NCBI RefSeq assembly: GCF_030269545.1
Contig: NZ_BSTN01000010.1
Coordinates: forward strand, 124,001-188,000
DNA: 64,000 nt
Direction of reading: 5' to 3'
Source: Actinomadura sp. NBRC 104425
Lineage (GTDB): Bacteria > Actinomycetota > Actinomycetes > Streptosporangiales > Streptosporangiaceae
Of this stretch, positions 16,872 through 25,705 are shown one piece after another. The stretch's first letter is position 1, and each line of letters opens with the position of its first letter. The translations under genes were made by a program, and so were the position numbers. The notes below the pieces were generated by a model that saw only the letters and a list, made by a program, of their open reading frames with translations, did no database searches and was not told the origin of the DNA.

Positions 16872-17528
16872 GTGAACCCACCGTCCACCGCGACCCCGGG
16901 CCCGGCGCTGCGGCGCACGGGGCTGGCCGACCAGATCCGCGAGTTCATCGTCGAGGGGATCAGCGCCGGCCGCTGGCAGCCCGGCGAGCGGATCGTCGAG
17001 CGGCGCATCGCCGCGGAGCTGGGCGTCAGCCAGGGTCCGGTGCGGGAGGCGCTGCGCCAGCTGGAGGCGCTGCGGCTGATCGAGTCGCTGCCCAACCGGG
17101 GCGCCCGGGTGCGCCCGTTCACCGAGCGCGACATGGTGGAGATCTTCCCCGTGCGGGCCGGTCTGGAGCGCACCGCCGTCGAGCTGGCCCTGCCCCGCCT
17201 GGCCGACCGGCTGGACGTGCTGGAGAAGGAGAACGCGCGCCTGGCCGAGGCCGCCGAGGCCGGCGACCTGGACGCGCAGATCCGGCTGAGCATCGGCTTC
17301 CACCGCGTGGTGGTGGAGTCGTCGGGCAACCGGCTGCTGATGTCGGTGTGGGAGTCGCTCGGCATCGAGCTGTGGACGACGCTGTCGCTGCGCCTGCACG
17401 AGACCGAGATCTACTCCAAGTCCGCCGAGCACGCCGCCCTGATCGAGGCGTTCCGCCGGCAGGACCCCGACGCCCCGCGCATGCTGCACGACCACGTCAT
17501 GAACTACGCCCCCCACGGCACCGCCTGA
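16872..17528 (+). CDS. GntR-family regulator, FCD subfamily
   Basis: Repressor of 218 aa from the GTG at 16872. The winged HTH (about aa 18-80) contains GRWQPGERIVERRIAAELGVSQGPVREALRQLEAL, broken here only by my reading, and the C-terminal all-helical FCD ligand domain contains VRAGLERTAVELA, SIGFHRVVVESSGN and a C-terminal HxxL (HDHV). It is divergent from the E1-alpha operon, the usual place for a PdhR- or AcoR-like local regulator. No ribosome binding site precedes the GTG, and TACCAT lies at 16859-16864, so a leaderless mRNA is possible. Longer upstream frames lack family similarity. Confidence 0.85.
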   Translation: MNPPSTATPGPALRRTGLADQIREFIVEGISAGRWQPGERIVERRIAAELGVSQGPVREALRQLEALRLIESLPNRGARVRPFTERDMVEIFPVRAGLERTAVELALPRLADRLDVLEKENARLAEAAEAGDLDAQIRLSIGFHRVVVESSGNRLLMSVWESLGIELWTTLSLRLHETEIYSKSAEHAALIEAFRRQDPDAPRMLHDHVMNYAPHGTA

Positions 17529-17792
17529 GGGAGGCCGACCTGCGCGCCGGCCCGCCGATACCGGTCGGCCGCGGCCACCGGGCGCCGGTCACCGCGACGG
17601 CGTCCGCCGGCCCGCCGCCGCGATACTGGCCGGAATCGGTTTCGATGTTTGAATGATCCGCGTAAACCGATTTCCGTGATCACGCGTCAATGGCACCCGT
17701 CCGGCAAATCTTTTGAATTCCGTGAAAACCATCCGCCGCAATGCCGCGTCCTCAATGGCAAGACGGTCAGTGATTTCAGAAGAGGAGGCTGA
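17529..17792. other. Intergenic region, AT-richer, promoter of the peptidoglycan-binding gene
   Basis: The 264 bases hold no gene. The right half (from about 17630) is clearly lower in GC than the surroundings, as expected for a promoter region. I could not pick a convincing -35/-10 pair. Confidence 0.4.
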
Positions 17793-18380
17793 ATGAAGAC
17801 CGTATTGCGCGCGGTGGTGTCCCTGGCCGCCGCCGTTTTCGTCCTCGCCGCCGGAGGCTGGACGGCCGCCGCCCACGCCGACGGCGCCGACACCGACCGG
17901 CGCATCCTCGCCGCCATCGAGGCCCAGCCCTGGGTGACGCTGAAGAAGGGAGACAAAGGCTACCGGGTGGCGGCGGTGCGCTGCTTCCTCGCCCAGATCT
18001 ACCGCACCGCCTGCACGCCCGGCGCTTCCGGGGCGGATGTCTTCGACGACGCCCTGGTCACCACCGTCCGCAAGTACCAGGCCGACCGCGAGCTCGTGGG
18101 CACCGGAACGGTCAACGACGAGACCTGGGTGACACTGCGCACCGACCACGGCATCGCCCGCCAGGGTGACACCCGCGCCCAGCTGGTCAAGGGGCTGCAG
18201 TACTCGCTCAACCAGCTCGGCGCCGCCCTCGCGGTGGACGGCATCTTCGGGCCGAAGACCGCGACGGCCGTCAAGAACTTCCAGACCCGAAAGGAAATCG
18301 ACGCCGACGGCGAGGTCGGCCCCATCACCTTCCGCGCCCTGTTCGCCCAGGGTGCCGAGAGCAAGAGCACTCCCCGATAG
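17793..18380 (+). CDS. Secreted protein with two peptidoglycan-binding (PG_binding_1) repeats
   Basis: Exported protein of 195 aa: signal peptide (aa 1-29, cleavage after AHA), then two PG_binding_1 repeats. The first carries YRVAAVRCFLAQ with VFDDALVTTVRKYQ. The second carries LVKGLQYSLNQLG and the textbook motif VDGIFGPKTATAVKNFQ with DGEVGPITF. Such modules bind cell-wall peptidoglycan. No catalytic domain is present, so it is likely a wall-associated accessory protein. A site GAGGAGG precedes the ATG. It stands alone, closed by the hairpin at 18406-18442. Confidence 0.88.
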   Translation: MKTVLRAVVSLAAAVFVLAAGGWTAAAHADGADTDRRILAAIEAQPWVTLKKGDKGYRVAAVRCFLAQIYRTACTPGASGADVFDDALVTTVRKYQADRELVGTGTVNDETWVTLRTDHGIARQGDTRAQLVKGLQYSLNQLGAALAVDGIFGPKTATAVKNFQTRKEIDADGEVGPITFRALFAQGAESKSTPR

Positions 18381-18405
18381 AAAAACACTTCGGATCATCC
18401 GGACG

Positions 18406-18442
18406 GTCGCTCCGTGAATCCCGCAGGGCTTCACGGAGCGAC
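18406..18442 (+). terminator. Stem-loop after the peptidoglycan-binding gene
   Basis: GTCGCTCCGTGAA (18406-18418) pairs perfectly with TTCACGGAGCGAC (18430-18442), loop of 11 bases, 25 bases after the stop. Confidence 0.65.
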
Positions 18443-18656
18443 TGCCGTGACAATCACCGGACGGCGGGAGAACATCGGGACGGTGCCGTGCCGCCTGCGA
18501 CCCGACCGCGGTTCCCAGGCGTCTGTGCGACCGTCCGGCCGGGCGCGGGGAACGCGGCCTGCGGCAGGCTCGTCGTCCGCTTGCAGCATCCGCCTTCGGG
18601 GTGCGGGATGACCGGGTCGGGCGCGTCGCGCGACCAGGGGCCGGGGTGACCGTCCG

Positions 18657-18740
18657 TTGTGCCGACGGTCACAGGCGTCGTAGGCTGCACGCAGTCGAAG
18701 CGCTTCGAAAGTTCTTCGGACCGACCGCCGAAAGCTTTCG
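18657..18740 (+). promoter_or_regulatory. xylB promoter with two different operators
   Basis: TTGTGC (18657-18662), an 18-base spacer and TAGGCT (18681-18686) form a plausible promoter. The 14-bp palindrome TCGAAGCGCTTCGA (18695-18708) covers the expected start. A second palindrome CGAAAGCTTTCG (18729-18740) resembles the xylanase-type motif CGAAANTTTCG with one extra central base. xylB may therefore answer to two repressors. Confidence 0.75.
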
Positions 18741-18762
18741 CGGAACCCCTCCGAGGAGGACC

Positions 18763-20148
18763 ATGCTCGTCGCCGGGATCGACTCCTCCACCCAGTCCAC
18801 GAAGGTCGTCCTCTGCCGGGCGGAGGACGGTGCGATCGTCGACCAGATCTCCGCGCCCCACCCGGACGGTACCGAATGCCACCCGCGGCACTGGAGCCAG
18901 GCCCTCGACCAAGCCCGCGCGCTGCTGGAACGCGCCGACGCCGTGGCCGTGGCCGCGCAGCAGCACGGCATGGTGGCGCTGGACGAGGGCGGTGAGGTGG
19001 TCCGCCCCGCCCTGCTGTGGAACGACACCCGCTCGGCGCCGCAGGCCCGCGCGCTGGTCGACGAGCTGGGCGGCGCCAAGACCTGGGCCGAGCGGACGGG
19101 ATCGGTGCCGGTCGCCTCGTTCACCGTCACCAAGCTGCGCTGGATGGCCGAGCACGAGCCGGACAACGCCGCCCGCACCGCCGCCGTGCTGCTCCCGCAC
19201 GACTGGCTGACCTGGAGGCTCGGCGCCGCCGAGCACGTCACCGACCGCGGCGACGCGTCCGGCACCGGGTACTGGTCGCCCGCCGAGGGCCGCTACCTGC
19301 CGGAGATCGCGGCGGCGGCGCTCGGCCACGAGCCCGGCCTGCCGCGGGTGGCGGCGCCGGGCGAGGCGGTCGGCGAGACCGCCTGGGGCGCGCGCATCGC
19401 CCCCGGCACCGGCGACAACATGGGCGCCGCGCTCGGCCTCGGCCTGCGCGAGGGCGACGTGGTGCTGTCGATCGGCACGTCCGGCACGGCGTACGCGGTC
19501 GCCGACCGACCCGCCGCGGACCCGTCCGGGCTGGTCGCCGGGTTCGCCGACGCGACCGGGCGGTTCCTGCCGCTGGTGTGCACGCTGAACGCCGCGCGCA
19601 TCCTGACCTCGGCCGCCGCCATGGTGGGCGCCGACCTGGACGAGCTGTCGCGCCTGGCGCTGGCGGCCGAGCCGGGGGCGGGCGGGCTGACCCTGCTGCC
19701 GTACCTGGACGGCGAGCGCACCCCCGACCGCCCGGACGCCACCGGCGTGCTGTCCGGGCTGACCACGTCCAACGCCACCCGGGGGAACATCGCGCGGGCG
19801 GCCGTCGAGGCGCTGCTGTGCTCGCTGGCCGACGCCGTCGGCCACCTGGCCGCGCAGGGCGTGACGCCGCGGCGCATGCTGCTGATCGGCGGCGGCGCGC
19901 GCTCGGCGGCGGTGCGGGCGCTGGCGCCGGCGATCCTCGGCGCGCCCGTCACCGTCCCCGAACCGGCCGAGTACGTGGCGCTCGGCGCCGCCCGGCAGGC
20001 CGCCTGGGCGCTGGCGGGGACGCCCGAGCCGCCCGCCTGGCCGGACCGTCCCGCCACCGAGCACGAGGCCGCACCCGGCGACGCGGCGGCCGCCGAGGCC
20101 GTCCGGGCCCGCTACGGCGCGCTGCGCGACGCCACCGCGACCTGGTGA
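18763..20148 (+). CDS. xylB: Xylulokinase
   Basis: Cytoplasmic FGGY-family kinase, 461 aa, phosphorylating D-xylulose to xylulose 5-phosphate for the pentose phosphate pathway. The N-terminal phosphate-binding loop is GIDSSTQSTKVVLC, substrate-binding MVALD and WNDTRS follow, the catalytic Asp is in GTGDNMGAALG, and the C-terminal ATP-binding block is LLIGGGARSAAVR. GAGGAGG precedes the ATG. xylA follows after 28 bases. The upstream operator links it to the probable xyloglucan regulon. Confidence 0.95.
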   Translation: MLVAGIDSSTQSTKVVLCRAEDGAIVDQISAPHPDGTECHPRHWSQALDQARALLERADAVAVAAQQHGMVALDEGGEVVRPALLWNDTRSAPQARALVDELGGAKTWAERTGSVPVASFTVTKLRWMAEHEPDNAARTAAVLLPHDWLTWRLGAAEHVTDRGDASGTGYWSPAEGRYLPEIAAAALGHEPGLPRVAAPGEAVGETAWGARIAPGTGDNMGAALGLGLREGDVVLSIGTSGTAYAVADRPAADPSGLVAGFADATGRFLPLVCTLNAARILTSAAAMVGADLDELSRLALAAEPGAGGLTLLPYLDGERTPDRPDATGVLSGLTTSNATRGNIARAAVEALLCSLADAVGHLAAQGVTPRRMLLIGGGARSAAVRALAPAILGAPVTVPEPAEYVALGAARQAAWALAGTPEPPAWPDRPATEHEAAPGDAAAAEAVRARYGALRDATATW

Positions 20149-20176
20149 ACCACCGCAACGCACAGAGGAGGAAAAC

Positions 20177-21340
20177 GTGACCGAGGACCGCTACACACCG
20201 CGCCCGGAGGACAAGTTCTCGTTCGGGATATGGACGGTCGGCTGGCAGGGCGTCGACGTGTTCGGCCCCGGGACGCGGGCGCCGATGCCCGCCGAACGGG
20301 CCGTGCGCAAGCTGGCCGAGATCGGCGCGTACGGCGTCAACTTCCACGACAACGACGTGTTCGCGTTCGAGGCGACCGCGGCCGAGCGCGACGAGCGCAT
20401 CGGCGCGTTCCGCAAGGCGCTGGACGAGACCGGCCTGGTGGTGACGACGGCGACCACCAACCTGTTCAGCCACCCGATCTTCAAGGACGGGGCGTTCACC
20501 GCCAACGACCGCGACGTGCGCCGGTTCGCGCTGCGCAAGGTCATGGACAACATCGACCTGGCCGCCGAGCTGGGCGCCAAGGTGTACGTGTGCTGGGGCG
20601 GCCGGGAAGGCGCCGAGTCCGGGGCGGCCAAGGACGTGCGGACCGCGCTGGACCGTTACAAGGAGGCGTTCGACATCCTCGGCGCCTACGTCCTGGACAA
20701 GGGCTACGACCTGCGGTTCGCGATCGAGCCCAAGCCCAACGAGCCGCGCGGCGACATCCTGCTGCCGACCGTCGGGCACGCGCTGGCGTTCATCGAGGAG
20801 CTGGAGCACTCCGAGCTGGTCGGCCTCAACCCCGAGGTCGGGCACGAGGAGATGGCCGGGCTGAACTACACGCACGGGCTGGCCCAGGCGTTGTGGCACG
20901 GCAAGCTGTTCCACATCGACCTGAACGGGCAGAACGGCCCGCGCTACGACCAGGACCTGCGGTTCGGCGCCGGCAACGCGCGCGGCGCGTTCTGGGTGGT
21001 CGATCTCATCGATGGCAGCGACTACGACGGGCCGATCCACTTCGACTTCAAGCCGCCGCGCACCGAGGACGACGAGGGCGTGTGGGAGTCGGCGCGCGGC
21101 TGCATGCGCAACTGGCTGATCCTTCGGGAGAAGGTGCGGGCGTTCCGGGCCGACCCCGAGGTGCAGGAGGCGCTGCGGGCGGCGCGGGTGGACCAGCTGG
21201 CCGTCCCGACGCTGGCCGAGGGCGAGGACTGGCGGTCGGTGCGCGAGTTCACCCCGGACGTGGAGGCCCTGGCGGCGCGCGGCGCGGCGTTCGAGCGGCT
21301 GGACCAACTGGCGCTCGAACACCTCTACGGGGTGCGCTGA
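20177..21340 (+). CDS. xylA: Xylose isomerase
   Basis: Converts D-xylose to D-xylulose, 387 aa, the length of class I actinomycete enzymes. Catalytic His and Asp are in NFHDND. Metal ligands appear in EPKPNEPRGD, GLNPEVGHE and FHIDLNGQ, and the conserved FDFKPPRT lies near the C-terminus. GTG start with GAGGAGG upstream. It is co-transcribed with xylB. Confidence 0.96.
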   Translation: MTEDRYTPRPEDKFSFGIWTVGWQGVDVFGPGTRAPMPAERAVRKLAEIGAYGVNFHDNDVFAFEATAAERDERIGAFRKALDETGLVVTTATTNLFSHPIFKDGAFTANDRDVRRFALRKVMDNIDLAAELGAKVYVCWGGREGAESGAAKDVRTALDRYKEAFDILGAYVLDKGYDLRFAIEPKPNEPRGDILLPTVGHALAFIEELEHSELVGLNPEVGHEEMAGLNYTHGLAQALWHGKLFHIDLNGQNGPRYDQDLRFGAGNARGAFWVVDLIDGSDYDGPIHFDFKPPRTEDDEGVWESARGCMRNWLILREKVRAFRADPEVQEALRAARVDQLAVPTLAEGEDWRSVREFTPDVEALAARGAAFERLDQLALEHLYGVR

Positions 21341-21349
21341 CCAGGACAC

Positions 21350-21395
21350 TTGAGAGTAAGCGCTTTCCGGCCTAGGGTGCGGGAAAGCGCTTACT
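21350..21395 (+). promoter_or_regulatory. Promoter with two mirrored operators before the oxidoreductase operon
   Basis: TTGAGA (21350-21355), 17-base spacer, TAGGGT (21373-21378). AGTAAGCGCTTTCC (21355-21368) fills the spacer, and its exact inverse GGAAAGCGCTTACT (21382-21395) lies just after the -10. Both have the AAGCGCTT core seen at 8219, 28106 and 31556. Binding at either would block RNA polymerase directly. Confidence 0.8.
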
Positions 21396-21423
21396 CCATT
21401 TTCGTCCGCCTCCAAGGAGAACG

Positions 21424-22584
21424 ATGACCGTACGCACCCTCGGCGTGGTGATGAACGGCGTGACCGGCCGCATGGGCTACCGCCAGCACCTGCTGCGCTC
21501 CGTTCTGGCGATCAACGAGGCGGGCGGCGTCCCGCTCGCCGGCGGCGGCCGGGTCCACCTGCGCCCGGTCCTGGTCGGCCGCAACGCCGGCAAGCTGCGC
21601 GAGCTGGCCGAACGGCACGGCATCGCCGACTGGACCACCGACCTGGACGCCGCCCTCGCCGACCCCGAGACCGAGATCTACTTCGACGCCCAGGTCACGT
21701 CCGCCCGGGTCGGCGCGGTCACCCGGGCGATCGAGGCGGGCAAGCACGTCTACGCCGAGAAGCCCACCGCCGACTCCCTCGAGGACGCCATCACCCTGGC
21801 CAAGGCGGCGCGGGCGGCCGGCGTCAAGAACGGCGTCGTGCAGGACAAGCTGTTCCTGCCGGGGCTGCGCAAGCTCAAGCGGCTGGTGGACGGCGGTTTC
21901 TTCGGCCGCGTGCTGTCGGTGCGCGGCGAGTTCGGCTACTGGGTGTTCGAGGGCGACTGGCAGGAGGCGCAGCGCCCCAGCTGGAACTACCGGGCCGAGG
22001 ACGGCGGCGGCATCGTGCTCGACATGTTCCCGCACTGGCACTACGTGCTGGAGAACCTGTTCGGCCGCGTGGCGGCGGTGACCGCCCGCGCGGTCACCCA
22101 CGTGCCGCGCCGCTGGGACGAGAACCGCTCGCCCTACGACGCCACCGCCGACGACGCCGCGTACGGCATCTTCGAGCTGGACGGCGGGATCATCGCGCAG
22201 ATCAACTCGTCGTGGACCACCCGGGTGTTCCGCGACGAGCTGGTGGAGTTCCAGGTGGACGGCACCGAGGGCAGCGCCGTCGCGGGGCTGCGCCGCTGCC
22301 GCGTCCAGCACCGCGCGATGACGCCCAAGCCGGTGTGGAACCCCGACCTGCCCGCCACCGAGAAGTTCCGCGACCAGTGGCAGGAGGTCCCCGACAACGA
22401 GGACTTCGACAACGGCTTCAAGGTGCAGTGGGAGATGTTCGTCCGGCACGTCGTCGAGGACGCCCCGTTCCCGCACGACTTCGCGGCCGGCGCGCGCGGC
22501 GTGCAGCTCGCCGAGGCGGGCCTGCTGTCGTCCGCCGAGGGGCGCCGCGTCGAGCTGGACCCGATCGACCTCGGCGGGAAGTGA
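21424..22584 (+). CDS. Gfo/Idh/MocA-family oxidoreductase
   Basis: NAD(P)-dependent sugar or inositol-type dehydrogenase, 386 aa. The Rossmann motif is NGVTGRMGYRQHL with GRNAGKLRELA, and the catalytic Lys is in HVYAEKPTADS. The C-terminal alpha/beta substrate domain holds GIVLDMFPHWHYVLE. It is first of three genes with a DUF993 protein and a TIM-barrel isomerase, a recurrent actinomycete cluster of unsettled pathway. Control by the paired operators at 21355-21395 points to sugar-derivative catabolism. Confidence 0.92.
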   Translation: MTVRTLGVVMNGVTGRMGYRQHLLRSVLAINEAGGVPLAGGGRVHLRPVLVGRNAGKLRELAERHGIADWTTDLDAALADPETEIYFDAQVTSARVGAVTRAIEAGKHVYAEKPTADSLEDAITLAKAARAAGVKNGVVQDKLFLPGLRKLKRLVDGGFFGRVLSVRGEFGYWVFEGDWQEAQRPSWNYRAEDGGGIVLDMFPHWHYVLENLFGRVAAVTARAVTHVPRRWDENRSPYDATADDAAYGIFELDGGIIAQINSSWTTRVFRDELVEFQVDGTEGSAVAGLRRCRVQHRAMTPKPVWNPDLPATEKFRDQWQEVPDNEDFDNGFKVQWEMFVRHVVEDAPFPHDFAAGARGVQLAEAGLLSSAEGRRVELDPIDLGGK

Positions 22585-22678
22585 GCCCGATGAGCCAGCC
22601 GCACGGGCGCCCCGGCGCCCGCAGCGAGAGGGGAGGGCGCCGGCTCCCCGGCGCCCCGGAAGCGAGCGGAGGACGAGC

Positions 22679-23836
22679 ATGCGCGAGCTGAAACTGCCGA
22701 CCGCGGACGGAGGCCTGGAGCGGTACACCCCGGGCGAGCCGCGCGCCTGGCGGACGCCGTCCGGTCCGCCGACGTCGCGCATCGCCTACGCCGCCGGGCA
22801 CGTCGTGGCCGACCCGCGCGCCGACAACGGCCCCGGCGTCCCCGCGACCGTGGACTGGGACGCGACGCTGCGCTTCCGCCGGCACCTGTGGTCGCTGGGC
22901 CTGCGCGTGGCCGACGCGATGGACACCGCCCAGCGCAACATGGGCCTGGACTGGGCCGCCACCCGCGAGCTGATCCGCCGCAGCGCCGCCGAGGCCGCGG
23001 CGCACGGCGACCCGGCGGAGCTGGTGGCCTGCGGCGCGGGCACCGACCACCGGCCCGACGCGGCCACCCTGGACGACGTCGCCGCCGCCTACGAGGAGCA
23101 GATCGAGGTCGTCCGGGACGCCGGCGCCGGGGTGATCATCATGGCCAGCCGCCAGCTCGCCCGGATCGCCCGCGGCCGCCCCGAGGACTACCACGCCGTC
23201 TACGGCCGGCTGCTGGAGCAGGCCGACCGCCCGGTCATCCTGCACTGGCTGGGGGAGATGTTCGACCCCAACCTGGCGGGCTACTGGGGCTCGGACGACC
23301 TGGACAAGGCCGTCGGCCACTTCCTCGACCTGGTGCGCGCGCACGCGTCCCGGATCGACGGCGTCAAGGTGTCCCTGCTGGACGCCGACCGGGAGATCGA
23401 GATCCGCGCGGGGCTGCCCGCCGGCGTCCGCCTCTACACCGGCGACGACTTCAACTACCCCGACCTGATCGCGTCCGGCAGCGACGCGCTGCTGGGCATC
23501 TTCGACGCGATCGCGCCCGCGGCCGCCGCCGCCCTGCACGCGCTGGACGCGGGCGACGTCGCCGCCTACGACGAGATCTTCGCGCCGACCGTGCCGCTGT
23601 CCCGCAAGATCTTCGAGACGCCCACCTACCACTACAAGACCGGCATCGTGTTCCTGGCCTGGCTTGCCGGGCACCAGGAGGCGTTCACGATGGTGAACGG
23701 CGCGCAGAGCGCCCGCTCGGTGGTCCATCTGGCCGAGGTGTTCCGGCTGGCCGACGCCGCGGGCCTGCTGCCCGACCCCGAGCTGGCCGTCCGCCGCATG
23801 CGCGCGCTGCTGGCCGTGCACGGAGTGGACCAGTGA
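22679..23836 (+). CDS. DUF993 protein, dihydrodipicolinate-synthase-like
   Basis: Protein of 385 aa matching the DUF993 family, which is related to class I lyases of the DapA type. Visible blocks include WDATLRFRRHLWSLGLRVADAMDTAQ, abbreviated here as DAMDTAQRNMGLDW, then PVILHWLGEMFDPNLAGYWG and the probable Schiff-base region IDGVKVSLLD, where the Lys would be catalytic by analogy. The substrate is unknown; a retro-aldol on a keto-sugar intermediate produced by the neighbouring dehydrogenase is a reasonable inference. The gap to the upstream gene is 94 GC-rich bases with GAGCGGAGGA before the ATG. Confidence 0.8.
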   Translation: MRELKLPTADGGLERYTPGEPRAWRTPSGPPTSRIAYAAGHVVADPRADNGPGVPATVDWDATLRFRRHLWSLGLRVADAMDTAQRNMGLDWAATRELIRRSAAEAAAHGDPAELVACGAGTDHRPDAATLDDVAAAYEEQIEVVRDAGAGVIIMASRQLARIARGRPEDYHAVYGRLLEQADRPVILHWLGEMFDPNLAGYWGSDDLDKAVGHFLDLVRAHASRIDGVKVSLLDADREIEIRAGLPAGVRLYTGDDFNYPDLIASGSDALLGIFDAIAPAAAAALHALDAGDVAAYDEIFAPTVPLSRKIFETPTYHYKTGIVFLAWLAGHQEAFTMVNGAQSARSVVHLAEVFRLADAAGLLPDPELAVRRMRALLAVHGVDQ

Positions 23837-23909
23837 GCGGGCCGCAGCGGCGCGGGAGCCAGGACGCAGGGCGCGGCACGGCGCCGCGGAGGCGGACGGG
23901 AGGCAGGGC

Positions 23910-24755
23910 ATGAGCAGGCTGTCGCTGAACCAGTGGACGACCCGGCGCTGGTCGGTGCCCGAGGCCGTGGACGGCTGCCGGCGCCACGGCATCGAGGCCA
24001 TCGGGCTGTGGCGCGAGCCCGTCGCCGAGCACGGCCTGGCCGCCACCGCCAAGCTCGTGCGCGACGCGGGGCTGCGCGTCTCGTCGCTGTGCCGGGGCGG
24101 CTTCCTGACCGGGGGCTCCGGGCTGGACGACAACCGCCGCGCCATCGACGAGGCCGCCGAGCTCGGCGCCGCCTGCCTGGTGCTGGTGGTCGGCGGCCTG
24201 CCCGGCGTGGTGCCGGGGGAGGCGCTGGGCGACGGCATCTCCCGCGACCTGGGCGCCGCCCGCGCGCGCGTGGCCGAGGCGCTGGAGGTCCTGGCGCCCT
24301 ACGCCGCCGAACGCGGCGTCCGCCTGGCGCTGGAGCCGCTGCACCCGATGTACTGCGCCGACCGCGCGGTGCTGTCCACGCTGAAGCAGGCGCTCGACCT
24401 GGCGGCCCCGCACCAGGCCGACCGGGTCGGGGTCGTGGTCGACACCTTCCACATCTGGTGGGACCCGGAGGTCTACGACCAGATCGCCCGCGCGGGCGCG
24501 GAGGGCCGCGTCGCCACCTACCAGGTGTGCGACCAGCTGCACCCGCTCCCGCAGGACGTGCTGCTGGGCCGCGCCATGATGGGCGACGGCGTCATCGACT
24601 TCGCCCCGCTGACGCGGGCCGTCGCCGCAACCGGCTACGACGGCGACGTCGAGGTCGAGATCTTCAACGCCGACGTCTGGGCCGCCGACCCGGACGCGGT
24701 GCTGGCGACGATGAAGGAGCGCTTCGCCGCGCTGGTCGCCCCCTTCCTCGGCTGA
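23910..24755 (+). CDS. Sugar phosphate isomerase/epimerase-like TIM-barrel protein
   Basis: Xylose-isomerase-like (AP_endonuc_2) protein, 281 aa. Conserved features include LSLNQWTTRRWSVPEAVDGC at the first strand, LALEPLHPMY with a metal-binding Glu, VGVVVDTFHIWWD, and DGDVEVEIFNADVW at the last strand. It is third gene of the operon and is likely to isomerise or epimerise an intermediate of the oxidoreductase/DUF993 pathway. The exact reaction is not known. Confidence 0.88.
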   Translation: MSRLSLNQWTTRRWSVPEAVDGCRRHGIEAIGLWREPVAEHGLAATAKLVRDAGLRVSSLCRGGFLTGGSGLDDNRRAIDEAAELGAACLVLVVGGLPGVVPGEALGDGISRDLGAARARVAEALEVLAPYAAERGVRLALEPLHPMYCADRAVLSTLKQALDLAAPHQADRVGVVVDTFHIWWDPEVYDQIARAGAEGRVATYQVCDQLHPLPQDVLLGRAMMGDGVIDFAPLTRAVAATGYDGDVEVEIFNADVWAADPDAVLATMKERFAALVAPFLG

Positions 24756-24762
24756 ACCCCGG

Positions 24763-24798
24763 CGGCCGGTGCCGCGCCCCGCCGCGCGGCGCCGGCCG
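24763..24798. terminator. GC-rich hairpin between the TIM-barrel and TetR genes
   Basis: CGGCCGGTGCCGCG (24763-24776) pairs with CGCGGCGCCGGCCG (24785-24798), one T-G wobble, 8-base loop, between convergent genes. Confidence 0.6.
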
Positions 24799-24824
24799 TC
24801 CCCCGACGCCGGAAGGCCGGCGGG

Positions 24825-25514
24825 CTATCCGGGCTCGGCCGGGGGAGGCGGCGCCTCCAGCATGGGCACCAGGAACCGCCGGGCCACCATGGCCAGCTGC
24901 TCGTCGTCGTCGAGGTCGACGAGGTGGCTGGGGATGCCCAGGAACGAGGCGGAGATCCGGACCATCATCTCGGCCACCAGGTCGGTGTCCAGGTCGGCGC
25001 GCACGTTGCCCGCGCGCTGCTCCTGGCGCAGCTGGCCCGCGACGAACTGCCGCACGGTGGCGAGGGTGCGCCCCCCGTCGCTGATCATCGACGGCACGAG
25101 CAGGTCGGGCTCGGTCTCGATCAGACCGCCGATCAGCGGGTTGCCGCGGATGGCGCGCAGCGAGCTGACGAAGCCCAGCACGACCCGGTCGGCGACGGTC
25201 TCGGCCTGCTTGATGTCGCGCAGGAACTGGTCGAAGTACCGGCGGAACTCGCGCCGCACGACATGCTCGACCAGCGCGTTCTTGGTGGCGAACCGGCGGT
25301 AGACGGTGATCCGCGACACCCCCGCCCTGCGGGCCACGTCCTCCATGGTGGAGCGCTGCACGCCCATCCGGCAGAACAGCTCATAGGCCGCGTCGAGTAT
25401 CTGGGTGCTGGTCTCGTCCATGTCGTCGACCTGCTCGACGGCGTCGCTGTAGGCGCGTTCGAGCAGCGACTCCGTGCCCGAGGCCGTCATCAGGGCGGAC
25501 AGCGCAGGTTCCAT
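24825..25514 (-). CDS. TetR-family regulator, probable regulator of the latex-clearing gene
   Basis: Repressor of 229 aa from the ATG at 25514 (GGGAGGAG four bases upstream; an in-frame start at 25547 lacks a site). The HTH (about aa 35-85) reads TQILDAAYELFCRMGVQRST and RRAGVSRITVYRRFATKNAL, with an all-helical ligand domain after it. It is divergent from the lcp-like gene, with an interrupted palindrome between them. In Gordonia, lcp genes are repressed by a TetR protein (LcpR) encoded alongside, which supports the same role here. Confidence 0.88.
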   Translation of the reverse strand: MEPALSALMTASGTESLLERAYSDAVEQVDDMDETSTQILDAAYELFCRMGVQRSTMEDVARRAGVSRITVYRRFATKNALVEHVVRREFRRYFDQFLRDIKQAETVADRVVLGFVSSLRAIRGNPLIGGLIETEPDLLVPSMISDGGRTLATVRQFVAGQLRQEQRAGNVRADLDTDLVAEMMVRISASFLGIPSHLVDLDDDEQLAMVARRFLVPMLEAPPPPAEPG

Positions 25515-25632
25515 GGGCTCCTCCCGGCTCGCCTGATTCTGCCTCACCCTCGGCGGCCCTGTTCATGTTCGGTCGTTCAGGTTCGGGTCTTGTGGCGGCC
25601 GCCACAGTGTGCTGTATTAGACGTGCCGTTGA

Positions 25633-25667
25633 TGATACGCAGATACGAGCCATGTATCACCGTATCA
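25633..25667. promoter_or_regulatory. TetR-type operator between the regulator and lcp-like genes
   Basis: TGATACGCAGATAC (25633-25646) and GTATCACCGTATCA (25654-25667) form an inverted repeat matching at 12 of 14 positions across a 7-base centre, 39 bases before the lcp-like ATG. Each arm contains two GATAC units. Confidence 0.75.
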
Positions 25668-25705
25668 GAATGAGCGGTGCTCTCGGCCCCGAGGAGGAGC
25701 AGGAC

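Noticed and set aside
25547..25653. Short frames in the TetR-lcp gap
   Set aside because: No ribosome binding sites or similarity; the region is accounted for by the operator and promoters.
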